Source: Intrasporangiaceae bacterium
GTDB taxonomy: Bacteria; Actinomycetota; Actinomycetes; Actinomycetales; Dermatophilaceae
Length of the DNA stretch: 64,000 bases
Direction of reading: 5' to 3'
Assembly (NCBI GenBank): GCA_021324575.1
Contig: JAJPIW010000028.1
Location: 1 to 64,000 of the forward strand
In this document: positions 54,418 through 63,169 of the stretch, one piece after another
Numbering within the stretch: position 1 is the stretch's first letter
How the letters are laid out: each line of letters starts with the position of its first letter
Notes under the pieces: model-generated
The model's input: only the letters and a program-made list of their open reading frames with translations
Databases searched by the model: none
Told to the model about the DNA's origin: nothing
Position numbers and translations under genes: made by a program

Positions 54418-55278
54418 TCAGCGGCGCCGCTTGGCCTTGCGCGACGGCGGTGGCGGCGCCGTCGCGGGCCGCAGGGCCTGCGCGGCCAGGGTCGCGGGGT
54501 GGACGAGGAGAGGCAGCAGGGCCCGCTGGCCGGGCGCCCTGGCCGCCTTCACGGCGCTCAGGTGGGCCTCGGCGCGAACCGCCAGCGCGGCATACGCCTC
54601 CTCGCCCATGAGGGCGACGAGCTCGGCCCGGTTGCTGCGGAAGACCGGCTCGCGCCCGACGTGCGCCTCGGGTGCGTTGGTGCAGAACCAGTCCAGCTCG
54701 TGACCCCCGGGACCCCACGAGCGGCGGTCGTACTCGGTGATCGTCACCTCGACCTGCTTGCTCCCGTCGGGGTGCTCCAGGAGCCGGTCGGCGCGACGGA
54801 TCGGCAGCTGCCAGCACGCCTCCGGCATGACGGCCACGTGGTCGAGCCCTGAGCGCTCGCCGAGCCAGTGCATGGCGCAGCCGGCACCGGCCCCGAAGCC
54901 GGAGCGGTTGAGGAAGATGCATGCTCCGTCGACGACCCGCGTCTTGGTCACCGAGACCTCCCCCTCGGTGAGCACTTCCGACCACGCCTCGACGGCGGTC
55001 GACCCGGGATGGTGCTGCCACAGTGACTCGTCCAGCCGGTCGACGACGGCGGCGACCCGGTCACGGTCCCGGTCGCCGGCGAAGTGCGCGCCGATGACGC
55101 AGCACCCACCGTCGGGCACGGCCGCGAAGATGCTCTTGCAGCCCTGCCCGTAGATGCACGTCCAGCTCGACGTGAGCCAGGTCAGGTCGCACCGGAACCG
55201 TCGACGCCGGTCGGTCGGGTCGTCGAACTCGACGAACACGCGGGGCGTGCCGAGGTCGGTCTGCCCGCTCTGCGCCAT
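54418..55278 (-). CDS. Cysteine-rich protein of unknown function
   Basis: A 286-residue protein. The N-terminal half has many Cys: [51 protein letters not shown] and [10 protein letters not shown], a spacing suited to an iron-sulfur or zinc site, reminiscent of YkgJ-like proteins. The C-terminal 80 residues are Ala/Arg-rich and probably helical, ending [12 protein letters not shown]. No enzyme family is recognised. Monocistronic, reading away from the membrane-protein gene at 55,331. Confidence 0.75.
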   Translation of the reverse strand: MAQSGQTDLGTPRVFVEFDDPTDRRRRFRCDLTWLTSSWTCIYGQGCKSIFAAVPDGGCCVIGAHFAGDRDRDRVAAVVDRLDESLWQHHPGSTAVEAWSEVLTEGEVSVTKTRVVDGACIFLNRSGFGAGAGCAMHWLGERSGLDHVAVMPEACWQLPIRRADRLLEHPDGSKQVEVTITEYDRRSWGPGGHELDWFCTNAPEAHVGREPVFRSNRAELVALMGEEAYAALAVRAEAHLSAVKAARAPGQRALLPLLVHPATLAAQALRPATAPPPPSRKAKRRR

Positions 55279-55330
55279 GGCCGGGAGCCTATCCGCGTGA
55301 CCTCCTGCGGCCCGATCTCGTTGAACTGGT

Positions 55331-56212
55331 ATGTCGACGACGACGAGCCGCGCCGAGACACCACCCGGCGATGACAGCACGCGTGCCAGTCCTCCTGCGA
55401 CGACCGCGGAGGGGTCGGCCGATGGGGAGCTGGCGCGTGTACTGAGGCGCGACCAGGCCGTTGCCTACGCGCGGGCGGCCTGGCCGTATGCCGCGTGCCT
55501 CCTCGCCGCCCTGCTCGCCTGGCCGTCCGGCTGGGCGGGTCAGGCGTCGTGGTGGCACCTTCCGCTGCTCACCCGTTCGGGAGGCGTGCTGATGCTGGGC
55601 GCCGTGGCGTCCGGGCTGGTCGTGGCTGCGCTGGTCCGCGAGCCCTGGCCCCGCGTCGGGATCGTCGCCGGGATCGCCGGCCTGTCCTGGGTGGCGACGG
55701 ACCCGCCGGTCCGGGCCCAGCACGGGCGCCTCGTCCTTGCCGTGCTCCTCGTGGGCGGCCTCCTCATCGGTCTTGCCCTCGGCGCCCGGGCCCGTCGCGG
55801 TGTCCTCGGGGTCTCGTCTGCTCTGGCCATCCTGGCGGGGGTGAGCCCCAGCAGCTGGCCGCACGTCCCGCTGCTCGCCGTCGCGGTCGCCCTGCCGTTC
55901 TGGCTGGCGACCCGGGACCGGGTCGCTCCCACCCTGTGGGCCGTCGTCCGTGCGGTCCTTGCCTACGTCGTGGCCCGAGTGGTCGCAGCCGCCTTCACGG
56001 CCGGGTGGGTGAGCGGCACCAAGGCCGGCCTCGAGCCCGCGCAGGACCTGGCCCAGCGGGTCGCGACGGCGACGTGGGACACGGTGCGGCACAAGGGTTT
56101 CGACACAGCCCAGACGGCGCTGACGACGCACACGTCATGGATCTGGTGCGGCATCGTCCTCGCCGTCTGGCTGGTCGTCGCGCGCGTCACCAGGCGTGTG
56201 CCACGTCGATGA
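55331..56212 (+). CDS. Multi-pass membrane protein of unknown function
   Basis: A 293-residue protein with a disordered N-terminus of about 45 residues and roughly seven hydrophobic segments from [19 protein letters not shown] to [17 protein letters not shown]. The loop before the last helix ([34 protein letters not shown]) is amphipathic. No transporter motif is recognised. It overlaps the convergent AMIN-like gene by 26 bp. Confidence 0.72.
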   Translation: MSTTTSRAETPPGDDSTRASPPATTAEGSADGELARVLRRDQAVAYARAAWPYAACLLAALLAWPSGWAGQASWWHLPLLTRSGGVLMLGAVASGLVVAALVREPWPRVGIVAGIAGLSWVATDPPVRAQHGRLVLAVLLVGGLLIGLALGARARRGVLGVSSALAILAGVSPSSWPHVPLLAVAVALPFWLATRDRVAPTLWAVVRAVLAYVVARVVAAAFTAGWVSGTKAGLEPAQDLAQRVATATWDTVRHKGFDTAQTALTTHTSWIWCGIVLAVWLVVARVTRRVPRR

Positions 56213-56750
56213 CGAGGTGTGAGCCGGTCGCGTCGGTGAGGGTGAAGGCCCGGAACGGCAGCCGCGCCCGGACGCCGAGCCCGACGGTCGTCTGACCCTC
56301 GAAGGACCCGGCGGACGCGACCTGACGGAAGGTCCGGTAGCCGGTCACGTTCACCAGCTCCTTGGGGTTGGCCGGCTTGTAGGCGCCGGTGCCGTATGCC
56401 GGTGCCTTGGCGACGATCCGGATCTTCGCGCCACCGCGCAGCGGCACGAGTGCGCCCTGGCCCTCGGTGTAGACGTTGGTCACGTAGCGGACGTCGTAGC
56501 CGGGCGCCTTGCCCTTGAGGTCGATGACCAGCCGGTCGTAGCAGTCGTGCCGGCCGGCTCGGACGTTGGTGATCGGTCCGGCGACCATCGGGGCGGCCGT
56601 CTTGGCCAGGGACCCCCAGGTGATGCCGCAGTAGGGCGCGGCGGACGCTCCGGACGCGCCGGCCACGACGGGCAGGACGCCCAGCGCAGTGGCGGCCGCG
56701 AGGCTGACGACGAGGCCGCGACGCGGCATACGGGCTGATGTGGTGTTCAT
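56187..56750 (-). CDS. Secreted AMIN-like domain protein
   Basis: A 187-residue exported protein. A signal peptide (RRGLVVSLAAATALGVLPVVAGASGASA) is followed by a beta-sandwich resembling the AMIN-like domain: GRHDCYDRLVIDLKGKAPGYDVRYV and [19 protein letters not shown], with two Cys likely to form a disulfide. Such domains bind envelope polysaccharide, often peptidoglycan. No hydrolase domain is attached. Confidence 0.8.
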   Translation of the reverse strand: MNTTSARMPRRGLVVSLAAATALGVLPVVAGASGASAAPYCGITWGSLAKTAAPMVAGPITNVRAGRHDCYDRLVIDLKGKAPGYDVRYVTNVYTEGQGALVPLRGGAKIRIVAKAPAYGTGAYKPANPKELVNVTGYRTFRQVASAGSFEGQTTVGLGVRARLPFRAFTLTDATGSHLVIDVAHAW

Positions 56751-56859
56751 GGCTGCTCCTCCAAGAGTGTTTGTACGGAGCAGACACGCGCAACGGCCGC
56801 GGAGGGTTGTCCTCCGCGGCCGCTGTCATCCGTTCGGCTGGTGCGCCGAGCGGGCGCCC

Positions 56860-58506
56860 TCAGTGCTGAACGGCCCCCTCGGCGCCGTGACCGGTGAGGG
56901 ACCGGACCTCCATCTCGGCGTACTTCGCCGGGTTGAGCTCCCGGCTGGTCACCGTGCCGAGCCAGCCGAGGAAGAAGCCGAGCGGGATCGAGATGATGCC
57001 CGGGTTGTCGAGCGGGAACCAGTGGAAGTCGACGTTCTGGAACATCGAGGCGCTCTTGCCGTCGATCTTCGGCTTGCCCGAGACGACCGGGCTGAACGCG
57101 ATGAGGGTGACGGCGGAGACGAGCCCGCCATAGATGCTCCACAGGGCGCCGCGGGTGTTGAACCGCCTCCAGAACAGCGAGTAGAGGATCGTCGGCAGGT
57201 TCGCGCTCGCGGCGACGGCGAAGGCGAGGGCGACGAGGAACGCAATGTTCTGGCCGAGGGCGAAGATGCCGCCGATGATGGCGACGACCCCGATGACGAT
57301 GGCGGTGATCCGGGCGACCTTGACCTCCTGCGCCGGTGTTGCGGTGCCGCGCTTGACGACCGAGTTGTAGACGTCATGGGAGAGCGACGCGCTCGCGGTG
57401 ATGGTCAGACCGGCCACGACCGCGAGGATCGTCGCGAACGCGACCCCGGAGATGATGCCGAGGAAGACCTCACCGCCGAGCTTGTAGGCGAGGAGCGGGG
57501 CCGCCGAGTTGGCCTTGCCGGGTGCGGCGTTGATCGCCTTGGCACCGACCAGCCACGCCGCGCCGTAGCCGAGCACGAGCGTGAACAGGTAGAAGATGCC
57601 GATCAGCCAGATCGCCCAGACCCCGGAGCGACGAGCCTCCTTGGCCGAGGGCACCGTGTAGAACCGCATGAGGACGTGCGGCAGGCCCGCCGTCCCGAGG
57701 ACGAGGGCGAGCGACAGCGAGATGAAGTCGATCTTCGTCGTGCTCGTCTTGCCGTACTGGAGCCCGGGGCTGAGCACCGCGTCACCCTTGGCCGAGGCGT
57801 CGGCGGCGTGACCGAGCAGGCTGGAGAGGTTGACCCCCACCTTGGCCAGGACGAGGACCGTCATGATCGCGGCGCCGATGATGAGCAGCGTCGCCTTGAT
57901 GATCTGGACGTAGGTCGTGCCCTTCATGCCGCCGACGAGGACGTAGACGATCATCAGGATGCCCACGAGGGCGACGACGAGTCGCTGCCCGTTGACGCTG
58001 GACACGCCGAGGAGCAGGGCGACCAGGCCGCCGGCGCCGGCCATCTGGGCGAGGAGGTAGAAGAAGCTCACCGCGAGGGTCGAGACGGCAGCGGCCATCC
58101 GGACCGGTCGCTGCCTGAGCCGGAACGAGAGGACGTCGGCCATCGTGTACTTGCCGACGTTGCGGAGCAGCTCGGCGACGAGCAGCAGGGCGACCAGCCA
58201 GGCGACGAGGAAGCCGATCGAGTAGAGGAACCCGTCGTAGCCGTTGACCGCGATGGCGCCGGCGATCCCCAGGAAGCTGGCCGCAGAGAGGTAGTCACCG
58301 GCGATGGCGATGCCGTTCTGCCGGCCCGAGAACGCGCGACCGCCGGCGTAGTAGTCGGCCGCAGTCTTGTTCTGCGTGGACACCCGGATGACGATGGCCA
58401 GGGTGATGAGGACGAAGACGCCGAAGATGGCGATGTTGAGGGTCGGGTTGCCGACGGTGGTCGCGGTGGGGAGCGCGGTCGGGAGGCTGGCGGCATACGA
58501 GGTCAT
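56860..58506 (-). CDS. Sodium:solute symporter, acetate/monocarboxylate type (ActP/MctC-like)
   Basis: A 548-residue SSS-family transporter with about 13 helices. Typical parts are DYYAGGRAFSGRQNGIAIAGDYLSAASFLGIAG and GTAGLPHVLMRFYTVPSAKEARRS. The second is characteristic of ActP and MctC, which import acetate, propionate or pyruvate with Na+ or H+. The ATG overlaps the stop of the upstream DUF485 gene (ATGA), the standard pairing in E. coli yjcH-actP. With acs nearby, acetate uptake is likely. Confidence 0.9.
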   Translation of the reverse strand: MTSYAASLPTALPTATTVGNPTLNIAIFGVFVLITLAIVIRVSTQNKTAADYYAGGRAFSGRQNGIAIAGDYLSAASFLGIAGAIAVNGYDGFLYSIGFLVAWLVALLLVAELLRNVGKYTMADVLSFRLRQRPVRMAAAVSTLAVSFFYLLAQMAGAGGLVALLLGVSSVNGQRLVVALVGILMIVYVLVGGMKGTTYVQIIKATLLIIGAAIMTVLVLAKVGVNLSSLLGHAADASAKGDAVLSPGLQYGKTSTTKIDFISLSLALVLGTAGLPHVLMRFYTVPSAKEARRSGVWAIWLIGIFYLFTLVLGYGAAWLVGAKAINAAPGKANSAAPLLAYKLGGEVFLGIISGVAFATILAVVAGLTITASASLSHDVYNSVVKRGTATPAQEVKVARITAIVIGVVAIIGGIFALGQNIAFLVALAFAVAASANLPTILYSLFWRRFNTRGALWSIYGGLVSAVTLIAFSPVVSGKPKIDGKSASMFQNVDFHWFPLDNPGIISIPLGFFLGWLGTVTSRELNPAKYAEMEVRSLTGHGAEGAVQH

Positions 58507-58841
58507 CTCGCACCTCCGAGCTGCGCGGCCAGGGCCTCGGCGCGGGGGTCGAGCTCGCGGTCGGCCCACCGCCGGTAGACCATCGTGATCGCGAAGGTCG
58601 ACACGAACTGGAGGAGGCCGAAGACGAGCCCGATGTTGATGTTGCCGACCAGCTTGTGCGCCATGAAGCCGTGCGCGAAGACGGCGAGGAAGACGTAGAG
58701 GAAGTACCACGCGAGGAAGAGCGCGGTCATCGGGAAGACGAACCTGCGGAACCTGTGCCGCAGGTCGGCGAACTCTGCACTGCTCTGGATGATCTCGGCG
58801 TGCTCGCCGAGGTCGTCGCGGTCGGGCGCATGGGCGCTCAC
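58503..58841 (-). CDS. DUF485 membrane protein, symporter partner
   Basis: A 112-residue protein with two membrane helices (FRRFVFPMTALFLAWYFLYVFLAVFAHGFMA and NINIGLVFGLLQFVSTFAITMVYRRWADRELDP), which is the DUF485/YjcH pattern. It always sits just upstream of SSS acetate transporters and may aid their assembly or stability. GTG 58841 is preceded by GGAGGTGG, an unusually strong ribosome site. Confidence 0.9.
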   Translation of the reverse strand: MSAHAPDRDDLGEHAEIIQSSAEFADLRHRFRRFVFPMTALFLAWYFLYVFLAVFAHGFMAHKLVGNINIGLVFGLLQFVSTFAITMVYRRWADRELDPRAEALAAQLGGAR

Positions 58842-59050
58842 GGGCCACCTCCTTGGTCGGACCGGGCATCCTTGCCGGGTCTCGGAGCCCACTGTCCTGC
58901 CTCAGGTATGCCGGGTGGCCGGCTTGCGTGTGCCCGGTCGCCGGGCGTTGGGGGTGGGTCGCCGTGCGGGTGGTCGGCGCGCGGCGAGCGGTCGGTTGGC
59001 CGCGCCGAACGGCTGCTGCCCCTCGTCCCGCCCTTCCCGCCCCGTGCTAC

Positions 59051-59196
59051 CCCCGCACGTGCGGGGTTGTGCCGGGATTACTCATCGGTAACCTCGTAAT
59101 AACCCCGCACGTGCGGGCTCGTGCGATAACCCCGCACGTGCGGGCTTGCGCAGCATTACTCACCGGTAACCTCGTAACAACCCCGCACGTGCGGGC
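59051..59196. repeat. Four CCCGCACGTGCGGG palindromes in a 42-bp duplicated unit
   Basis: This lies in the 355-bp non-coding region 58,842-59,196. The palindrome occurs at 59,051-59,066 (16-bp form), 59,104-59,117, 59,131-59,144 and 59,182-59,195. A 42-bp unit, with TTACTCA[T/C]CGGTAA ahead of the palindrome, is present at 59,077-59,118 and 59,155-59,196 and differs at two bases. The last copy ends one base before the second symporter stop codon. The rest of the region (58,842-59,050) shows only the DUF485 gene leader and no other signal. Confidence 0.85.
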
Positions 59197-60714
59197 CTAG
59201 CTGGGGAGGACGGACTCCGGGGTGTGCAGGCGGATGAGGGTCCGCACCGTCCCGGCCGGGATGTGGCGCGGGGTGGCCAGGGAGACGATGACCGTCGCCG
59301 CGACCGCCAGCGGAGTGCACCACGCCGCCGGTTGGGCGAGCAGGACGCCGGCCCACCCGTCGAACGGGCCGGCGAGGATGGTGAGCCCGACCGCCAGGGT
59401 CGCGGAGACCCCGCCGACGACCAGGCCCGCCGCCGCACCCACGGTCGTCAGCCCCCGCCACCAGACCCCGAGCACGAGCAGCGGCGCGAAGGTCGCCGCG
59501 GCGACCGCGAAGGCCAGCCCCACCGTCGTGGCGATGCCGAGCGGCTCGACCAGGCGGCTTGCGGCATACGGGACGACGACGGCGAGCCCGGTCGCGATCC
59601 GGAAACCGTTGATCGAGCTCGCGTCGTTGCCCGTGACCCGCGCCAGCCGACGACGGAGGAGGTCCTGGTCGATGACCCCGGCCACGGACACGACGAGCCC
59701 GGACGCGGTGGAGAGGAACGCGGCGAAGGCGCCACCGGCCAGCACGGCGGCGAGGACCTGTCCCAAGGTGCCGGGGGAGGCGGCGAGCGGCAGGTTGAGG
59801 ACGATCGTGTCGGGCTGGTCCCCCGGGGCGAGGTGCGGCAGGAAGGCCCGGCCGAGCACGGCATACAACGGCGTGAAGACGTAGAAGAGGCCGAGCAGCG
59901 CGATGACCGAAACCGTTGTGCGGCGGGCGTCACGGCCGTCGGGGTTGGTGTAGAAGCGGACGAGGACGTGCGGCAGGCCCATCGTCCCGAGGGCGAGGGC
60001 CAGCAGCGTGGACCACGTCGAGTAGAGGGCGTGGCCACTCGCCCCGAACCCGCCGCCCGGCTCGGCCCAGGTGGGGTTCGGCGGCTGTGGGCTCGGCCGG
60101 CCGGCGTGGAACCAGACGGCGACGAGGACGAACGCGGGCACGGAGATGGCGGTGAGCTTGAGCCAGTACTGCATCGCCTGGACGAGGGTGATCGACCGCA
60201 TGCCGCCGGCCGCGACGTTGACCACGACGACGACGGTGACGACGAGCCCTCCGACCCAGGCCGGGGCACCGCTCACCCGCTGCAGCGCGAGGCCGGCGCC
60301 CTGCAGCTGGGGGAGGAGATAGAGCCAGCCGATCGCCACGACGAGGAGCGAGGAGAGGCGGCGGATGAGCTGCGACTCGAGCCGGGCCTCGGCGAAGTCC
60401 GGGAGCGTGTAGGCGCCGCTCCGGCGCAGTGGGGCTGCCACGAGGACGAGGAGGACGACGTAGCCCACCGTGTAGCCGACGGGGAACCACAGCATGTCCA
60501 GGCCCTTGTCGTACACCAAACCCGCGACTCCGAGAAAGCTTGCCGCAGAGAGGTACTCGCCGCTGATGGCGCTCGCATTGCGTCGAGGGGAGACGGCCCG
60601 GCCCGCGACGTAGAAGTCGCTCGTATGCCGGGAGAGGCGCAGTCCGTAGGCGCCGACGCCGAGCGTCAGCAGGCAGACGAGGGTGATCATGGCGACGGGC
60701 AGCTCGCTGATCAC
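59197..60714 (-). CDS. Second sodium:solute symporter family protein
   Basis: A 505-residue SSS transporter with about 13 helices, homologous to the first: DFYVAGRAVSPRRNASAISGEYLSAASFLGVAG and GTMGLPHVLVRFYTNPDGRDARRTT. It is somewhat shorter and lacks the first one's long C-terminal loop. GTG 60714 overlaps the stop of the small membrane protein before it. The following two-component system suggests regulated uptake of a carboxylate such as acetate, propionate or pyruvate; the substrate is unproven. Confidence 0.88.
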   Translation of the reverse strand: MISELPVAMITLVCLLTLGVGAYGLRLSRHTSDFYVAGRAVSPRRNASAISGEYLSAASFLGVAGLVYDKGLDMLWFPVGYTVGYVVLLVLVAAPLRRSGAYTLPDFAEARLESQLIRRLSSLLVVAIGWLYLLPQLQGAGLALQRVSGAPAWVGGLVVTVVVVVNVAAGGMRSITLVQAMQYWLKLTAISVPAFVLVAVWFHAGRPSPQPPNPTWAEPGGGFGASGHALYSTWSTLLALALGTMGLPHVLVRFYTNPDGRDARRTTVSVIALLGLFYVFTPLYAVLGRAFLPHLAPGDQPDTIVLNLPLAASPGTLGQVLAAVLAGGAFAAFLSTASGLVVSVAGVIDQDLLRRRLARVTGNDASSINGFRIATGLAVVVPYAASRLVEPLGIATTVGLAFAVAAATFAPLLVLGVWWRGLTTVGAAAGLVVGGVSATLAVGLTILAGPFDGWAGVLLAQPAAWCTPLAVAATVIVSLATPRHIPAGTVRTLIRLHTPESVLPS

Positions 60715-61103
60715 GGCCCACCACCACCCGCACCCGGCGGGTCGGGCTGGGCCGACACGTCACGGAGCTCGCGCTCGATCCGCTCGGACGCCCGGACGTA
60801 GAACCGGGCGGTGACCAGGGCCGCCGGATAGACCGCCACGCCGAGGACGAGCCACGGCAGCGGGATGCCGGCCAGGGTGATGTCCCGGGTGGCCGGGACG
60901 AGGGCGAAGACGAGCGGCAACCCGACCAACAGCAGGGCGCCGACTGCGAGAACCGTTGCGCTGAGCCGCAGCTGGGCCGACATCAAGCCGCGCAGATAGA
61001 CGTCGCCGAGCCCCGTCTGCTCGCGCAGCTCATGCCCGAGGGACCGGTCCGTGGGCCGGGTGGCGCCGCGCCGGGAGCTCGTGATCCGCACCCGCTCGGC
61101 CAC
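60711..61103 (-). CDS. Small two-helix membrane protein, symporter partner (DUF485-like)
   Basis: A 130-residue protein with a basic cytoplasmic N-terminus and two membrane helices (LSATVLAVGALLLVGLPLVFALV and LPWLVLGVAVYPAALVTARFYV), ending RELRDVSAQ plus a Gly/Pro tail. Its size, topology and overlap with the symporter start match the DUF485 role, though similarity is weak. It lies 6 bp after the response-regulator gene, so regulator, this gene and symporter are one operon. Confidence 0.8.
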   Translation of the reverse strand: MAERVRITSSRRGATRPTDRSLGHELREQTGLGDVYLRGLMSAQLRLSATVLAVGALLLVGLPLVFALVPATRDITLAGIPLPWLVLGVAVYPAALVTARFYVRASERIERELRDVSAQPDPPGAGGGGP

Positions 61104-61109
61104 GGTCGC

Positions 61110-61904
61110 TCAGCCCTGCCGTCGGGTGCGGACGAGGCGGTCGCGCAGTGCCCGGGTGTGTCGCCGGCTCACCTGGAGCTCGACACCCCCGACGACCACC
61201 GTGCACCGCCCCCGATCGACGCGTACCTCGTCGACGTGGGCTGTCGAGACCAGGGTGCTGCGGTGGATCCGCACGAATCCGGCGTCCTCCCAACGCTGTT
61301 CGAGTGTCGTGAGGGGGATGCGGACCAGGTGTGAACCGGTCGCGGTGTGGAGCCGGGCGTAGTCGCCCGCGGCCAGGGCGTAGAGGATCTCGCTGCGTTG
61401 GACGAACCGCGTCACGCCGCCGAGCTCGACCGGGATCGTCTCGTCGGGTATGCCGTCATCCGGGGTCTCGCCCACCCCGGTCGGTCCGCGGTCATGAGCG
61501 ACCGGCATACGGGCGTCCTTGGCGGCCACCGCTCGCCGCACGGCCTCGCGGAGCCGGTCGGCGCGGACCGGCTTCATGACGTAGTCGGTCGCCGCGAGGG
61601 CGAAGGCGTCGACCGCGTGCTCGTCGTATGCCGTGACGAAGACGACCGCCGGGCGGTCGGCGAAGCGGGCGATCACCCGGGCCAGCTCGATCCCGTCGAG
61701 GCCGGGCATGTTGATGTCGCTGAAGATGACATCGACGGCGCGGGACTCCAGGGCCCGCAACGCATCGGTGCCGTTGGCGGCGACGTGGACGGTCGCGACC
61801 CGTTCGTCCCGGGCGAGGAACCATGCCAGCTCGTCGCGGGTCGGTGCCTCGTCGTCGACGACGAGGACGGTCAGGCCTGAGCCCTCGGTCGCGTCGTCGC
61901 CCAT
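61110..61904 (-). CDS. LytTR-type response regulator
   Basis: A 264-residue response regulator. The receiver domain has VLVVDDEAPTRDE, phosphorylated Asp63 (FSDINMPGLDG), VFVTAYDEHAVDAF and the conserved Lys in VMKPV. The LytTR DNA-binding domain (about 160-260) contains RFVQRSEILYALAAGDYARLHTATGSHLVR and FVRIHRSTLVSTAHVDEV. It pairs with the LytS-like kinase 11 bp upstream. BtsSR/YpdAB-type systems of this build sense pyruvate and switch on a transporter; the same logic fits here. Confidence 0.93.
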   Translation of the reverse strand: MGDDATEGSGLTVLVVDDEAPTRDELAWFLARDERVATVHVAANGTDALRALESRAVDVIFSDINMPGLDGIELARVIARFADRPAVVFVTAYDEHAVDAFALAATDYVMKPVRADRLREAVRRAVAAKDARMPVAHDRGPTGVGETPDDGIPDETIPVELGGVTRFVQRSEILYALAAGDYARLHTATGSHLVRIPLTTLEQRWEDAGFVRIHRSTLVSTAHVDEVRVDRGRCTVVVGGVELQVSRRHTRALRDRLVRTRRQG

Positions 61905-61915
61905 GGGTGTCGAGC

Positions 61916-63127
61916 CTAGGGGCTGGCGTGGACGTTGGGCGAGTACTTCGGGACGCGGAACGACACCCGCATGCCCTCACCGGGTGCCGTCTCGACGACG
62001 AGTCCGTGGTCGTCGCCGTAGACCTGACGGAGTCGCGCGTCGACGTTGCCGAGCCCCACCGAGGCCGAGGGGTCATCGCCTCCCGGGGCGTTGTCGAGGG
62101 CCCGTTGGATGACCTCTGGCACGGCGCCGACCCCGTCGTCCTCGACGACGATCTCGGCCTCCGAGCCGCGGTCCCGGGCGGTGATCGTCACGTGCCCAGG
62201 GCCGACCTTGGCGGCCAGGCCGTGCCGGACGGCGTTCTCCACGAGTGGCTGGATCGCCAAGTAGGGCAACGAGATCGGCAGCACCTCGGGCGCGATGAGG
62301 AGGCTGACCCCGAGCCGCTCCCCGAACCGGGCCTGCTCCAGCACGAGGTACCGCTCGACGTTGCGCAGCTCGTCGGCGAGCGTCGTGAACGCGCCGCCCC
62401 GGCGCAAGGCGTAGCGGGTGAAGTCGGCGAACTCCAGGAGCAGCTCACGGGCCCGCTCGGGGTCGGTCCGGACGAAGGAGGCGATGGCGGCGAGACTGTT
62501 GTAGACGAAGTGGGGGCTGATCTGGGCCCGCAGGGCGCGGAGCTCGGCCTCCATGGCCCGGGTCCGTTCACGGCCGGCCTCGGCGACGTCGAGCTGGGCG
62601 GAGACCCAGCCGGCCAGCTCCTCGGTCGCACGCACCAGGCCGGGGGAGATCTGGGGCCCGTATGCCGTGAGCGTGCCGACGACGACGTCTCCGGTGAGGA
62701 GCGGGGAGACGACGGCGGCACGTACGGGGCAGTCCGGCTCGGGGCAGGTGAGGTCACGCTGACCCAGGACCACGGTGCGGCCGGACTCGAGACAGGTGTC
62801 GGCGTGGGCCCGCGCCTGCCGGACGTGGTGGTCGGCCCCGGCACCCTCCCACGCGAGCACACCGATCCGGTCGCACACGGCCACCGCCGACGACCCGAGA
62901 ACCGTCCGCAGGTGTCGTCCCGCCCGCTCCGAACCGTGCTCGGTCAGCCCGTCGCGGAACTCCACGGCCGCCAGCGACGCCGTGTGGAGCGTCTCGTAGG
63001 TCGCCCGGTCCGCCTCGGTCACCATCCCGCGGGTCCGCTGCCGTCGCCGGAGGAACCACAGGAGCAGGACCGTCGACCAGACCGCGCTCACCACGAGCGC
63101 GGTCTGCAGGTGCACGCCCCGGACCAT
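61916..63127 (-). CDS. LytS/BtsS-type sensor histidine kinase
   Basis: A 403-residue kinase with one N-terminal membrane helix (LQTALVVSAVWSTVLLLWFL), a GAF domain (about 45-180) and a His_kinase/HATPase_c module. The phosphorylated His206 is in AQISPHFVYNSL. ATP site parts are PLVENAVRHGL and VEDDGVGAVP, with GLGNVDARLRQVYG. The GAF domain holds three Cys (C112, C128 and C133 in LTCPEPDCPV) that could bind a metal or cofactor. Unlike LytS it has no multi-helix sensor, so the signal is probably intracellular. Confidence 0.92.
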   Translation of the reverse strand: MVRGVHLQTALVVSAVWSTVLLLWFLRRRQRTRGMVTEADRATYETLHTASLAAVEFRDGLTEHGSERAGRHLRTVLGSSAVAVCDRIGVLAWEGAGADHHVRQARAHADTCLESGRTVVLGQRDLTCPEPDCPVRAAVVSPLLTGDVVVGTLTAYGPQISPGLVRATEELAGWVSAQLDVAEAGRERTRAMEAELRALRAQISPHFVYNSLAAIASFVRTDPERARELLLEFADFTRYALRRGGAFTTLADELRNVERYLVLEQARFGERLGVSLLIAPEVLPISLPYLAIQPLVENAVRHGLAAKVGPGHVTITARDRGSEAEIVVEDDGVGAVPEVIQRALDNAPGGDDPSASVGLGNVDARLRQVYGDDHGLVVETAPGEGMRVSFRVPKYSPNVHASP

Positions 63128-63169
63128 GCGGCGCAGCCTATGGCCGGACATCTCGATAGCCTCGCGTCC

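Noticed and set aside
59051-59196. Short repeats resembling a CRISPR array
   Set aside because: The units are perfect palindromes with irregular spacing, two of the spacers are themselves repeated, and no cas genes are near.
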